From assembly GCA_900554545.1 (NCBI GenBank), contig USHW01000009.1:1-61881 (forward strand): a DNA stretch of 61,881 bases. Direction: 5' to 3'. This document shows, one piece after another, positions 33,128-42,316 of this stretch; the first letter of the stretch is position 1, and every line of letters starts with the position of its first letter. The position numbers and the translations under genes are program-made. This stretch comes from an uncultured Prevotella sp. Its GTDB lineage: Bacteria; Bacteroidota; Bacteroidia; Bacteroidales; Bacteroidaceae. Under the pieces are notes generated by a model. That model was not told the DNA's origin. It searched no databases and saw nothing but the letters and a program-made list of their open reading frames with translations.

Positions 33128-33820
33128 ATGAAAAAAATCACGATAGCCATCGACGGCCATTCGTCGTGCGGCAAGAGCACGATGGCCAAAGACCTGGCAC
33201 GCAAGATAGGATACGTTTACGTTGACACCGGCGCGATGTACCGCGCGGTGACCCTCTACGCGCTGCGCAACAACCTGTTCGACGCCGACGGCGGCATAAA
33301 GGAAGACGAGCTGAAAAGCCGCATGGGCGACATCAGCATCTCGTTCAGGCTCAACACCGCCACCGGACGCCCCGACACATATCTTAACGGGGAGAACGTT
33401 GAGCAGGAAATACGCACGATGCAGGTGTCAAACCGCGTCAGCCCGATAGCCGCCCTGCCCTTCGTCAGGCAGGCGCTCGTGGCGCAGCAGCAGGCCATGG
33501 GCAAGGAGAAGGGCGTTGTAATGGACGGAAGAGACATCGGCACGACGGTGTTTCCCGACGCCGAGCTCAAGGTGTTTGTCACCGCATCGGCAGAAGTGCG
33601 CGCCCAAAGGCGTTACGACGAACTGAAGGCCAAGGGCATGGATGCCGACTACAACGACATTCTGAAGAACGTGCAGGAGCGCGACTACATCGACTCCCAC
33701 CGCCCGACAAGCCCCCTGCGCAAAGCCGACGACGCCATAGAACTTGACAACAGCAACATGACCGTTGACGAACAGAACGACTGGCTGATGGAGAAATACC
33801 GGCAGGCGGCAAACCTTTGA
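33128..33820 (+). CDS. cmk: Cytidylate kinase
   Basis: A 230-residue CMP kinase. The P-loop is GHSSCGKSTMA, followed by YVDTGAMYRAVTLYAL, the family's long NMP-binding insert, VVMDGRDIGTTVFPDAELKVFVTASAEVRAQRR and the C-terminal PLRKADDAIELDNS segment. It phosphorylates CMP and dCMP. It is coupled to porQ and ends at stack 7. Confidence 0.96.
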   Translation: MKKITIAIDGHSSCGKSTMAKDLARKIGYVYVDTGAMYRAVTLYALRNNLFDADGGIKEDELKSRMGDISISFRLNTATGRPDTYLNGENVEQEIRTMQVSNRVSPIAALPFVRQALVAQQQAMGKEKGVVMDGRDIGTTVFPDAELKVFVTASAEVRAQRRYDELKAKGMDADYNDILKNVQERDYIDSHRPTSPLRKADDAIELDNSNMTVDEQNDWLMEKYRQAANL

Positions 33821-33823
33821 AAA

Positions 33824-33930
33824 CCGATTGACGACCTTTTGCATTCCAAAAGGCCGTCTTTTACAGTGCAAAAGGTGGCCTTTTAGACGGTAAAAGGCCA
33901 CCTTTTATAATGCATTCATTATCAATCAGT
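33824..33930. repeat. Palindromic stack 7, motif on the right
   Basis: Units ACGACCTTTT, AAAAGGCCGTCTTTT, AAAAGGTGGCCTTTT, AAAAGGCCACCTTTT; the last two pair perfectly around AGACGGT. The motif TTCATTATCAATCAGTTAC is at 33914-33932. It separates cmk from the lut operon. Confidence 0.85.
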
Positions 33931-34007
33931 TACACAAGCGACAATCGTATGCTTGAAAAAACACCATATTTTCACGCAAAAAAGCCATGCTTTTTTGCGC
34001 TTTTTTG

Positions 34008-34015
34008 TACTTTTG
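34008..34015 (+). promoter_or_regulatory. -7 box of the lut operon
   Basis: TACTTTTG, 39 bases before the ATG at 34054, behind a run of six T (33991-33996) and another at 34001-34006. Confidence 0.55.
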
Positions 34016-34053
34016 CACATCGTAAAATACCTGTTCCCAGCATACAAGACATT

Positions 34054-34800
34054 ATGAATAATATGAAAGTAGGACTTTTCATCCCATGCTATGTCGACGC
34101 CCTTTATCCCGAAGTGGGCGTCGCGGCATACAAACTTCTCAAGCATTTGCAGGTAGACGTGACGTATCCGATGAACCAGACGTGCTGCGGACAGCCCATG
34201 GCCAACGCCGGTTTCGAGCAGAAAGCCGTGCCTTTGGCAAAGCGTTTCGACGACATGTTTGCCGGTTTCGACTATGTTGTGGCCCCTTCGGCCAGCTGTA
34301 CCGCCTTCATCCGGCTCAACCATCCGCGCCTGCTCGAAGGCAAACACCAGTGCCAGTCGGCAGGAAAGACGGTTGACATCTGCGAATTCCTGCACGACGT
34401 TCTGCAAGTAAAATCCCTGCCGGGCAAGTTCCCCCACAAGGTGAGCCTGCACAACTCGTGCCACGGAGTGCGCGAACTCGGCCTGTCGTCGCCATCTGAA
34501 CGCAACGTCCCCAAGTTCAACAAGATAAAGGACTTGCTGTCGCTTGTCGAGGGCATGACCGTAGTCGAGCCTGAACGCGTTGACGAATGCTGCGGCTTCG
34601 GCGGCATGTTCTCCATCGAAGAGCCTGCGGTGTCAACGCAGATGGGCATAGACAAGCTGCAAAGGCACATCGCCACGGGCGCCGAATACATCACCGGGCC
34701 TGACAGTTCGTGCCTGATGCACCTCGAAGGCGTAGCAAGACGCCAGCGGAAAAACATAAAATTCATCCATGTTGTACAAATATTAGCGGCAGGACTATGA
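34054..34800 (+). CDS. lutA: Lactate utilization protein A (CCG-type Fe-S oxidoreductase)
   Basis: A 248-residue protein of the LutA/YkgE family with two cysteine-rich CCG domains: NQTCCGQPMANAGFEQ near residue 43 and VDECCGFGGMFS near residue 178, plus a HNSCHGVRELGL segment. It is part of the LutABC complex that oxidises L-lactate to pyruvate. The ATG at 34054 is used (Met-Asn-Asn-Met); the one at 34063 is possible. The frame is open to 33910 but through stack sequence. It ends in the start of lutB (ATGA). Confidence 0.93.
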   Translation: MNNMKVGLFIPCYVDALYPEVGVAAYKLLKHLQVDVTYPMNQTCCGQPMANAGFEQKAVPLAKRFDDMFAGFDYVVAPSASCTAFIRLNHPRLLEGKHQCQSAGKTVDICEFLHDVLQVKSLPGKFPHKVSLHNSCHGVRELGLSSPSERNVPKFNKIKDLLSLVEGMTVVEPERVDECCGFGGMFSIEEPAVSTQMGIDKLQRHIATGAEYITGPDSSCLMHLEGVARRQRKNIKFIHVVQILAAGL

Positions 34801-36155
34801 GCACACTACATTCAAAAGCTGCACAGCAGTTCCTTGAAACAAACAAGGACGCAGGCTGGCACGACGATACTTTCTGGTCGCTCCGCGCCAAGCGCGACGA
34901 CATGGCGCACGGACTTGACGAGTGGGAACAGCTGCGCGACACGGCCAGCGCCATTAAGCGGCACACCGTGACGCACCTTGACACATACCTTGCACGCTTC
35001 GCCGACAACGCCGAACGCAACGGAGTACACGTGCACTGGGCGAAAGACGCGGCGGAGTTCAACAGCATCGTGCTGTCAATCCTTCATGAACACAACGCCA
35101 AGAAACTTGTAAAGAGCAAGTCGATGCTTACCGAGGAGTGCGAAATGAACCCCTATCTCGAAAGCAACGGCATAGACGTTGTCGAGACAGACCTCGGTGA
35201 ACGCATACTGCAACTTATGCACAAGAAGCCCAGCCACATAGTGGTTCCGGCGGTGCACATCAAGCAGGAGGAGGTGGGTCGCCTCTTCGAGGAGAAGCTC
35301 GGGAGCGAAAAGGGCAACTATGACCCCACCTACCTGACCTATCAGGCACGCCTAAGCCTGCGCAACGAGTTCATGACGGCCGACGCGGGAATGACCGGCG
35401 CCAACTTCGGAGTTGCCGAAACGGGCGACGTTGTGGTATGTACTAACGAGGGAAACGCCGACATGTCAACCTCAATGCCGCGGCTGCACATCGTGGCGAT
35501 GGGCATAGAGAAGGTGATACCCGACTACCGCTCGCTGGCCGTTTTCCAGCGTCTGCTGTGCCGTGCGGCCACGGGTCAGCCAACGACTTCGTTCACGTCG
35601 CACTTCCGCAAGGCGCGTCCGGGAGCGGAGATGCACATCGTCCTCGTTGACAACGGCCGTACCGACATAATCGCCGACCCGTCACACTGGGAGACGCTGA
35701 AGTGCATCCGCTGCGGCTCGTGCATGAACACATGCCCCGTTTACCGCCGGAGCGGAGGCTACTCGTACACATACTTCATACCCGGTCCTATCGGGATAAA
35801 CCTCGGAATGCTGAAAGACAAGGCGCGCTATACCGACAACGTGAGCGCATGTACGCTGTGCTGCTCGTGCGACAACGTGTGTCCCGTAGAGGTAAACCTG
35901 TCAGAACAGATATACCGTTGGCGGCAAGGGCTTGACGCGATAGGCAAGGCCGACCCGATGAAAAAGGCCATGTCTGTGGGCATGAAGTACCTGTTCAACC
36001 ATCCGAAGCTGTACAACACGGCGCTGAAGTTCGCCCCGCTGGCCAACTATGTGCCGCGCGCGCTTATGTACAACAAGCTGAACGGCTGGGGCTACGGCCA
36101 CGAGATGCCGCAGTTCCAGAAGCGTCCGTTCCATGAAATGGCAAAAGAACTATAA
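34797..36155 (+). CDS. lutB: Lactate utilization protein B (Fe-S)
   Basis: A 452-residue LutB/YkgF protein. It has an N-terminal LUD domain and, near residues 302-313 and 351-362, two 4Fe-4S ferredoxin motifs (CIRCGSCMNTCPVYRR and CTLCCSCDNVCP). The start SKAAQQFLETNKDAGWHDDTFWSLRAKRD is typical. The stop of lutA overlaps its ATG. It passes electrons from lactate oxidation to the quinone pool or a partner. Confidence 0.94.
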   Translation: MSTLHSKAAQQFLETNKDAGWHDDTFWSLRAKRDDMAHGLDEWEQLRDTASAIKRHTVTHLDTYLARFADNAERNGVHVHWAKDAAEFNSIVLSILHEHNAKKLVKSKSMLTEECEMNPYLESNGIDVVETDLGERILQLMHKKPSHIVVPAVHIKQEEVGRLFEEKLGSEKGNYDPTYLTYQARLSLRNEFMTADAGMTGANFGVAETGDVVVCTNEGNADMSTSMPRLHIVAMGIEKVIPDYRSLAVFQRLLCRAATGQPTTSFTSHFRKARPGAEMHIVLVDNGRTDIIADPSHWETLKCIRCGSCMNTCPVYRRSGGYSYTYFIPGPIGINLGMLKDKARYTDNVSACTLCCSCDNVCPVEVNLSEQIYRWRQGLDAIGKADPMKKAMSVGMKYLFNHPKLYNTALKFAPLANYVPRALMYNKLNGWGYGHEMPQFQKRPFHEMAKEL

Positions 36156-36160
36156 GAATT

Positions 36161-36751
36161 ATGAGCACGAAAGAAGACATACTGTCAAGATACAGGCGCA
36201 ACATGAGCGTAAAAGAGGAGTACGCCATGCCCGACATTGACGCGCTGAAAGGCGTTGAATACGTCGACCCTGTGAGCCAGTTCACAAGCATGAGCAAGGC
36301 CGTTGGCGGCAATGTGGTGGAGCTTCAGGCCGGCGGCGACATAAACAAACTGATAAAAGAGGCTTACCCGGAGGCCAAGGTCTTCGCCAGCAACGTGCCG
36401 GGAATTACCATTGCGCAGCGCAATCCCGACACGGTGGCCTCGGCGCAGGAGCTTAACGGCACCGACGTAGGCATTGTGCAGGGCTATGTCGGAGTGGCCG
36501 AGAACGGCTGCATCTGGGTTCCGCAGACGATGAAGGAGCGCGCCGTGTGCTTCATATCGGAGTATTTGGTAATACTGCTGAGCCGCAAGAACATAGTGAG
36601 CAACATGCACCAGGCGTACAGCCGCATACAGATGACCGGTTACGGGTACGGCTGTTTCATCTCCGGCCCGTCCAAAACGGCCGACATCGCGCAGGCTCTT
36701 GTCATGGGAGCGCAGGCCGCACGCGGAGTGACCGTTGTCCTGACAGACTGA
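36161..36751 (+). CDS. lutC: Lactate utilization protein C (LUD domain)
   Basis: A 196-residue protein with the LUD domain (TVASAQELNGTDVGIVQGYVGVAENGCIWVP and AVCFISEYLVILLSRKNIVSNMHQAY, ending GYGCFISGPSKTADIAQALVMGAQAARGVTVVL). It is the third subunit of LutABC and lies 5 bases after lutB. It is the last gene of the unit, before stack 8. Confidence 0.92.
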   Translation: MSTKEDILSRYRRNMSVKEEYAMPDIDALKGVEYVDPVSQFTSMSKAVGGNVVELQAGGDINKLIKEAYPEAKVFASNVPGITIAQRNPDTVASAQELNGTDVGIVQGYVGVAENGCIWVPQTMKERAVCFISEYLVILLSRKNIVSNMHQAYSRIQMTGYGYGCFISGPSKTADIAQALVMGAQAARGVTVVLTD

Positions 36752-36772
36752 CGGAGCACACCTGCCGAATTA

Positions 36773-36891
36773 CAAAAGGCCACCTTTTGCCGTGCAAAAG
36801 GTGGCCTTTTAGCGTGCAATTGGCCGTCTTTTGGAAGCCAAAAGGTGGCCTTTTGCAACGCAGCTTGTAACGTATTGATTTTCAAGTTGTT
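36773..36891. repeat. Palindromic stack 8, motif on the right
   Basis: Units AAAAGGCCACCTTTT, AAAAGGTGGCCTTTT, a degenerate ATTGGCCGTCTTTT, and AAAAGGTGGCCTTTT. The first two form a 15-bp stem with a 6-7-base loop. The motif TTGATTTTCAAGTTGTTAG is at 36874-36892. Convergent junction between lutC and an AraC-type gene. Confidence 0.85.
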
Positions 36892-36947
36892 AGCAATCAC
36901 ATTTTCACAAGGACGTTTTCATTTTCCTGAACACAATTATTCAATCG

Positions 36948-37835
36948 TCATCCGCCGGTTTCCAACAGCCTCGCGCGATACTCCGAGGGCGTGCATCCCT
37001 CATGCCGCTTGAAGTAACGGCTGAACGTTGACTGGTCGGGAAAGTCCATGCTGTCGGCTATCTCCTTGATGCTTATGTCAGTACACTTGAGGTATTGGCG
37101 GATGAACGTCATCGTCACGCCCACTATCCATTGCAGTGCGCTGCGCCCGCTCCTCTCCTTTATTATTGACGAAAAGTAGTAAGGCGACAGGTGTTGCTCG
37201 TCGGCGTAATACTGAACGGTGCGACGGCGGCGGCAGTTTTCGTACAGGGAGACGACAAAACGGTTTAGTACGGCATCGTCCCTGCCCTGCGGCACGGCGC
37301 TGACCGGCGTGTTGCTGAAGTATGCGTCGAGCACTTTCAGGCACAGGGCGTAGTACAGATGGCGCAGGTAAGCTCCGCGGATTGACTGCCTTACGCCCTC
37401 GGTGTCCGGCTGCTTTGGCTGCATATCGCAGCCATCCGTGCCGTCATTGCCGCCGCTGTCAAGCTCTTTTGCCGTGCCGATAACGCCCATAAGCGACATT
37501 ATCTCATCGGCCTGACGCTCTGAAACCACAACTCACGGCCTGCTGCGGATGGTTAGACGGCGGCGTATGTCAATCATGCTCACCACCGGATAGTAAGCGT
37601 CAACGTCGTCTTCTTCAAGTATTCCGTCAAGCTCCGCACTCCTTTCTATTATGTGGAGAAACGTGTTCGGGGTGTATATGCACAAATGGTTGCGCGATAT
37701 TTCGTATGTTTCCGACCCGAGAAGAACCTTCGCCCGGCCCGTCCTACATAAGAAAAAGCCGTACTTGTGAACCGATACCGTGGTGTGGTTGGCCATCAGT
37801 TCGTCAATGTCCAAAGCCTTGTTGTAATGCAACAT
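36948..37835 (-). pseudogene. AraC family regulator interrupted by an in-frame TGA
   Basis: One continuous frame of 295 codons has a single stop, TGA, at 37535-37533. Before it lies an AraC sensor domain from the ATG at 37835 (MLHYNKALDIDELMANHTTVSVHKYGFF, CIYTPNTFLHIIE). After it comes VVVSERQADEIMSLMG, a linker rich in Gly and Asp, and an AraC DNA-binding domain (VRTVQYYADEQHLSPYYFSSII-like, then IKEIADSMDFPDQSTFSRYFKRHEGCTPSEYR). The context, Arg-Pro-stop-Val-Val, would fit Cys or Trp. It faces the efflux operon starting at 38023 and was probably its regulator. A reinitiation at the GTG at 37529 could yield the binding domain alone. Confidence 0.82.
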
Positions 37836-37981
37836 GATTTTGTCTATTGCATAATCCTCCGCTGCAAAGTAAGCAAATAAAAAGCATTTAAGCGCATTGC
37901 AGCGGTAAAAAATCATGCAGCAGTTGGAAAATTGCACAGTCTTCGGCTAAAATTGTATGCAACGGTAATATGTAAACGCCC

Positions 37982-37989
37982 TACCTTTG
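37982..37989 (+). promoter_or_regulatory. -7 box of the efflux operon
   Basis: TACCTTTG, 34 bases before the ATG at 38023, between the divergent AraC gene and the TolC-like gene. Confidence 0.6.
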
Positions 37990-38022
37990 CAATTGAATAA
38001 CAACGAAAAAGGGAATTGCACA

Positions 38023-39363
38023 ATGAAGCGTTTATACATTTACATCATCTGTTGCGTGGCCTTGGCCGCCCCTGTTGCAGGCCAAACGGTGTCGCTGAAG
38101 GAGTGTGTCGCCGTGGGAATAGCCAACAACCTCACCCTCGACAACGCCCGGATAGGCATGCAGAAGGGCCGCACCACGCTGTCGCAAAGCCGCTCGCGGC
38201 TGCTGCCGACGGTAATAGGCACGTTCCAGTTGACCGACTATCTGAAAAGTCCTGTCAACGTTACGACCGGCACTTTGCTCGGAAGCGACTTTCCTGAAGA
38301 CCCGACGTGGCAGACAATCAGGAGCACACAGTATAACGCCAACGCAGGCATTCAGCTCTCGATGCCGCTCTTCAACCAGACCGTCTATGCCGCAATAAAC
38401 GCCGCGAAGACAGTGGAGGGCATAAGCCGGCTGACGTATGAGAAGGCCGTTGAGGACCTTACGATGAACATCAGCCGCACTTACTGCCTGGCGCAAGCCT
38501 CGCTCGAACAGCAGAAACTGCTTGAAAAGAACATCAAACGCATGGAAGAACTGTGCGAAATAACCGACGCGCTCTACCGCCAAGGCGTTGTAATGGAGGT
38601 AGACTTGAGCCGTGTGCGCATAAACATGCAGAACCTTGAGGCGCAGCGCGGCCAGTATCAGACCCTTTACAACCAGCAGCTCAACCTGCTAAGGTTTCTC
38701 ATGAACGTCGGCGCTGACTATCAGTTGGACGTTGAACGCATGCCCGGCGACATCACGCCGGTGCAGACCTTCGGCGTAAGCGACGGCCTGCCGGAACTGC
38801 GTTTGGCCGAGAAGCAGAAGGAACTGGCCGAGAAACGCATAAAGGTTACACGCGCCGGATACATTCCGAGCATATCACTCACCGGCTATGCAGGCGGCGT
38901 AGGCTATCAGGAAAAGTTCCACCGGTTCTTCAACGGCAAGTCGGCCACTGACAATTGGTTCGGCAACTGCTTCATCGGTCTTACCGTAAAGATACCCATC
39001 TTCGAAGCCAACGCAAGGAAATTGCAGGTAAGGCAGTACAAGCACGACGCCCGTCAGGCCGCCAACAACATTGAGCTGAAACGCCAGCAGGTCAGTGAAA
39101 GCTATGACAACGCCATGCTCCAGCTGAACCACAACATGCAGGTGTTCCGCACGCAGACCGGCAGTTACCGTCAGGCCGAAGCCGTATATGACGTCACGGA
39201 AGAGCAATACAAGGAGGGAGTGGCCTCGATGAGCGACCTGCTTCAGGACGAAATGCAGCTGCGGACGGCACAAGCCGCATGCGTGCAGGCGCACTATCAG
39301 TACAACATTGCAGAGCTTGAGCTGCTCAGACTGTCGGGCAACTTGGGCTTGTTGACCGAATAA
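38023..39363 (+). CDS. TolC family outer-membrane efflux protein
   Basis: A 446-residue outer-membrane channel protein. Signal peptide MKRLYIYIICCVALAAPVAGQ, then two long helical repeats with the usual starts TVSLKECVAVGIANNLTLDNARIGMQKGRT and LRLAEKQKELAEKRIKVTRAGYIPSISLTGYAG, and the end YNIAELELLRLSGNLG. It forms the outer duct of a tripartite pump with the two following genes. The ATG at 38023 is preferred to the in-frame TTG upstream. Confidence 0.93.
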   Translation: MKRLYIYIICCVALAAPVAGQTVSLKECVAVGIANNLTLDNARIGMQKGRTTLSQSRSRLLPTVIGTFQLTDYLKSPVNVTTGTLLGSDFPEDPTWQTIRSTQYNANAGIQLSMPLFNQTVYAAINAAKTVEGISRLTYEKAVEDLTMNISRTYCLAQASLEQQKLLEKNIKRMEELCEITDALYRQGVVMEVDLSRVRINMQNLEAQRGQYQTLYNQQLNLLRFLMNVGADYQLDVERMPGDITPVQTFGVSDGLPELRLAEKQKELAEKRIKVTRAGYIPSISLTGYAGGVGYQEKFHRFFNGKSATDNWFGNCFIGLTVKIPIFEANARKLQVRQYKHDARQAANNIELKRQQVSESYDNAMLQLNHNMQVFRTQTGSYRQAEAVYDVTEEQYKEGVASMSDLLQDEMQLRTAQAACVQAHYQYNIAELELLRLSGNLGLLTE

Positions 39364-39392
39364 CAAAGAACAACTAACAACCGAACAGCATC

Positions 39393-40424
39393 ATGGAAAA
39401 GAAGACTTTGGGCAAGGCGGCAGCCATATTGCTGCTCGCCGCAGGAGCTACCGTCATAGTAACGATGTTCACCGACAACGGCGTTGAGCGCACTGACGAC
39501 GCCCAGGTGGAGCAATACATCTCGCCGGTGAACATCAAGGTGGCAGGATATATCAAAGAGATACGCTTCACCGAGCACCAGTTTGTACACAAGGGGGACA
39601 CCCTTCTCGTAATCGACGACCGCGAATACGCCATCGCATTGAAGCAGGCGGAGGCGCAACTGATGGACGCTCGCAGCGGAAGGAAGGTAGTTGGCAACAG
39701 CGTTAACACCGCTTCGAGCAGCGCCACGGTATTGGACGCGTCGATAGAGGAGGCCGAACTCCGTGTGGAAAAGCTGGAACGCGACTATCACAGGTACAGC
39801 GCGCTGTTGGAGAAGAAGGCGTCCACGCCGGTAATCGTCGAGCAATACAAGACCGAATTAGACATGACGAAAGCCCGTGTGAGCGCATTAAGGAGACAGA
39901 GGGAGGCCGCGCAGTCAACCGTAAGTGAGGTAAGTCAGCGTCAGGAGAACGCCGACGCCGCCATACTACGCGCCGAAGCGGCGGTTGACATGGCGCGGCT
40001 GAACCTGTCGTACACCGTAATCACCGCCCCGGCCGACGGCTACTTAGGGCGCAGGACGATAGAACAAGGCCAGCTGGTTAGCCCCGGACAGACCATAACA
40101 ACGCTCATTCCGAGCGGCAGGAAGTGGGTTGTGGCCAACTTCAAAGAGACCCAGATGGCACGCATCAGGCCGGGACAGAGCGTGCAGATAACCGTCGATG
40201 CCATGCCCGGAAAGCGGTTTACGGGCACGGTGACGGCCATCAGTCAGGCCACGGGTTCTAAGTATTCGATGGTTCCAACGGACAATTCGGCAGGCAATTT
40301 CGTCAAGATACAGCAGCGCGTTCCTGTCCGGATAGACTTCAACAGCAGCCTTTCCGCCACTGACAACAGCCATTTGGCGGCAGGCATGATGTGTGAAATC
40401 AGGGTGGATGTAAAAGACGATTGA
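39393..40424 (+). CDS. HlyD/EmrA family membrane fusion protein
   Basis: A 343-residue periplasmic adaptor. One N-terminal transmembrane helix (AAAILLLAAGATVIVTMF), then the lipoyl half-motif (TDDAQVEQYISPVNIKVAGYIKEIRFTEHQFVHKGDTLLVIDD), a coiled coil (residues about 85-185) and the second half (ITAPADGYLGRRTIEQGQLVSPGQTITTLIP), then a beta-barrel domain. It bridges the inner-membrane transporter with the TolC-like duct. Confidence 0.93.
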   Translation: MEKKTLGKAAAILLLAAGATVIVTMFTDNGVERTDDAQVEQYISPVNIKVAGYIKEIRFTEHQFVHKGDTLLVIDDREYAIALKQAEAQLMDARSGRKVVGNSVNTASSSATVLDASIEEAELRVEKLERDYHRYSALLEKKASTPVIVEQYKTELDMTKARVSALRRQREAAQSTVSEVSQRQENADAAILRAEAAVDMARLNLSYTVITAPADGYLGRRTIEQGQLVSPGQTITTLIPSGRKWVVANFKETQMARIRPGQSVQITVDAMPGKRFTGTVTAISQATGSKYSMVPTDNSAGNFVKIQQRVPVRIDFNSSLSATDNSHLAAGMMCEIRVDVKDD

Positions 40425-40426
40425 GC

Positions 40427-42061
40427 ATGGAAAAGGAAAGAAACAACTACCCGTTCCGCCCGTCCGTGCCGCGGCCTGTCGGCATACTGGTGTTGCTGTT
40501 GATGTTCATTCCGCCCACATTCTCGGGCGGAGCCTACCTCTGCAACGTCGCCGAGATGTCAGGCGGACTTGCAGTGAGGACGGAGGACATACAGCTTGCC
40601 AGCTTCTTCACAAGCATCGGGATGTACCTGTTTCCGCCGTTCATGGTGCGCTTCCTGCAAGCACGCAGGCCAAAACAGACCTATCTCGTGTGCTTCCTGC
40701 TGCTGATACCGCTCAACTACGTGTGCGCCGTCACAACGTCGGTGCCCGTATTGCTGGCCGCCTGTTTGCTTACGGGCTTCGTGCGCATCGTCGTCATGCT
40801 CAACTGCACGTTCACAATAGCCCCTTACCTGACGGGAATGGACACGTTGGCGATGTTCACAATGAAGACCGAACCGCCTGCCGACATACAATATGGACTG
40901 GAACGGAAGCGCACCTTCCTGATGCCGGTGCTGTATTTCTACATCCTCATCATCTCGCAGTCGAGCAACTTGCTCACCGCATGGTTTGCATACGAGTACA
41001 GCTGGCAGGATGCTTACTACGCCGTCATAGGCATGTTGCTCATTGCCTCGCTGCTTGTAATATTCACGATGGCCGACGAGGAGAAAAAGGAGAAATGGAA
41101 AATAGAGTGGACTATGGTGCCCGACATGCTGCTGATGGCCGCCGCGCTGTGCTCAATGGCTTACGTATTGGTGTACGGCAACGTGCTCGACCGGTTCGAT
41201 TCGATGTACATCCGCGCCGCCACAGCCGTGTTCCTTATATCCGCCGGAGCGTTCATATACATTGCCTTCCGCCACAAGGAGCACTATTATCTGCCGTTGG
41301 AGGTGTTCACATACCGCAACGTATGGATGTCGATGCTGCTGTTCATGCTGGCTATGACGTTCAATTCGGCCAACTCGTTCGTCACCGCCTTCGCCAAAAT
41401 CGCCACCCCGATAAACAACATGCAGGGTGCGTTCATCAGCCGCTGGACCATCGTCGGCTGCCTGTTAGGACTCGTCCTGTCGCTGCTGATGGTGCTGCGC
41501 AAGGCGCGGTTCCGCACAATCTTCGCCACGGCACTGCTCATCATGGCGTCGGCCGACGTGTACATGTACTTCCAGTACAGCACGATGGGGCTGCTTGAGA
41601 ACATGACTTTGCCGACGATACTCAACTTCACGGGCTTGCTTGTGCTGTATTCGCTCGTGGCGGCGTTCGGCATGAAGAGCCTGCCTTCACGCTATCTGGC
41701 AACGTTTGTGTTCCTGATGATATGGATGCGCAACGCCATCGCGCCCGTCGTAGGCTCTTCAATCTACTCCAACTGGCTGACAGAACGGCGCCAGCATTAC
41801 GTGACACGGCTGGCGCAGGCCGTTGACGGCGAGAACGACGCTGCCGCACGGACATTTACTCTGACCAAACTTGCCGGACAGGCAGGCGGCAAGGGCACAC
41901 TTGAAGCCGAGCAGTTGGCCTCCACCTCGCTGAAAGGCAGGGTGACGGTGCAGGCTGCCATCGTGGCGATGAAGGACATAACGGGGCAGACCATACTGCT
42001 GATTGTAGGGGCGATAGTGCTCGTTTTCATCCTGCCTTACCACAAAGGCGAAACCGCCTGA
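40427..42061 (+). CDS. MFS (DHA2/EmrB-like) drug transporter
   Basis: A 544-residue protein with about 14 transmembrane segments. The adjacent TolC and EmrA-type genes indicate it is the inner-membrane part of an Emr-type pump. Motifs are more diverged than in E. coli EmrB: the N-terminal part has PRPVGILVLLLMFIPPTFSGGAYLCNVAEMSGGL, and there is a long soluble segment near residues 460-510. The ATG at 40427 follows the adaptor's stop by 2 bases; the TTG at 40421 is not used. Substrate unknown. Confidence 0.85.
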   Translation: MEKERNNYPFRPSVPRPVGILVLLLMFIPPTFSGGAYLCNVAEMSGGLAVRTEDIQLASFFTSIGMYLFPPFMVRFLQARRPKQTYLVCFLLLIPLNYVCAVTTSVPVLLAACLLTGFVRIVVMLNCTFTIAPYLTGMDTLAMFTMKTEPPADIQYGLERKRTFLMPVLYFYILIISQSSNLLTAWFAYEYSWQDAYYAVIGMLLIASLLVIFTMADEEKKEKWKIEWTMVPDMLLMAAALCSMAYVLVYGNVLDRFDSMYIRAATAVFLISAGAFIYIAFRHKEHYYLPLEVFTYRNVWMSMLLFMLAMTFNSANSFVTAFAKIATPINNMQGAFISRWTIVGCLLGLVLSLLMVLRKARFRTIFATALLIMASADVYMYFQYSTMGLLENMTLPTILNFTGLLVLYSLVAAFGMKSLPSRYLATFVFLMIWMRNAIAPVVGSSIYSNWLTERRQHYVTRLAQAVDGENDAAARTFTLTKLAGQAGGKGTLEAEQLASTSLKGRVTVQAAIVAMKDITGQTILLIVGAIVLVFILPYHKGETA

Positions 42062-42098
42062 CGGCCATCATGCAGAAAAGAAATCATCACACGTTTTC

Positions 42099-42219
42099 CG
42101 AAAGGCCGTCTTTTGCATCGCAAAAGGTGGCCTTTCACCGTCTAAAAGGCCACCTTTTACAAGCCAAAAGGCCACCTTTTGGAACGGCGTTCATAACACA
42201 TTGACTATCAAGAGGTTAC
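42099..42219. repeat. Palindromic stack 9, motif on the right
   Basis: Units GAAAGGCCGTCTTTT, AAAAGGTGGCCTTTC, AAAAGGCCACCTTTT, AAAAGGCCACCTTTT; the second and third pair. The motif TTGACTATCAAGAGGTTAC is at 42201-42219, and a motif-like AATCATCACACGTTTTCC lies to the left at 42082. Confidence 0.85.
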
Positions 42220-42250
42220 TTTTGACATATAAGTTTTGCCTTGTTTTATT

Positions 42251-42280
42251 TTGAAGTCAACACGTTTTACACTATCTTTG
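42251..42280 (+). promoter_or_regulatory. Promoter of the FabK/NMO-like gene
   Basis: The -33 TTG is at 42251-42253 and the -7 TATCTTTG at 42273-42280, 22 bases from start to start. It lies 37 bases before the ATG at 42317. Confidence 0.7.
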
Positions 42281-42316
42281 CCCAGTAATCATTTATCAAA
42301 AACACTGACAAGAACT

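Noticed and set aside
37533..37535. Selenocysteine at the TGA in the AraC gene
   Set aside because: No SECIS-like hairpin is evident just downstream, no sel genes are present, and AraC regulators are not known selenoproteins.
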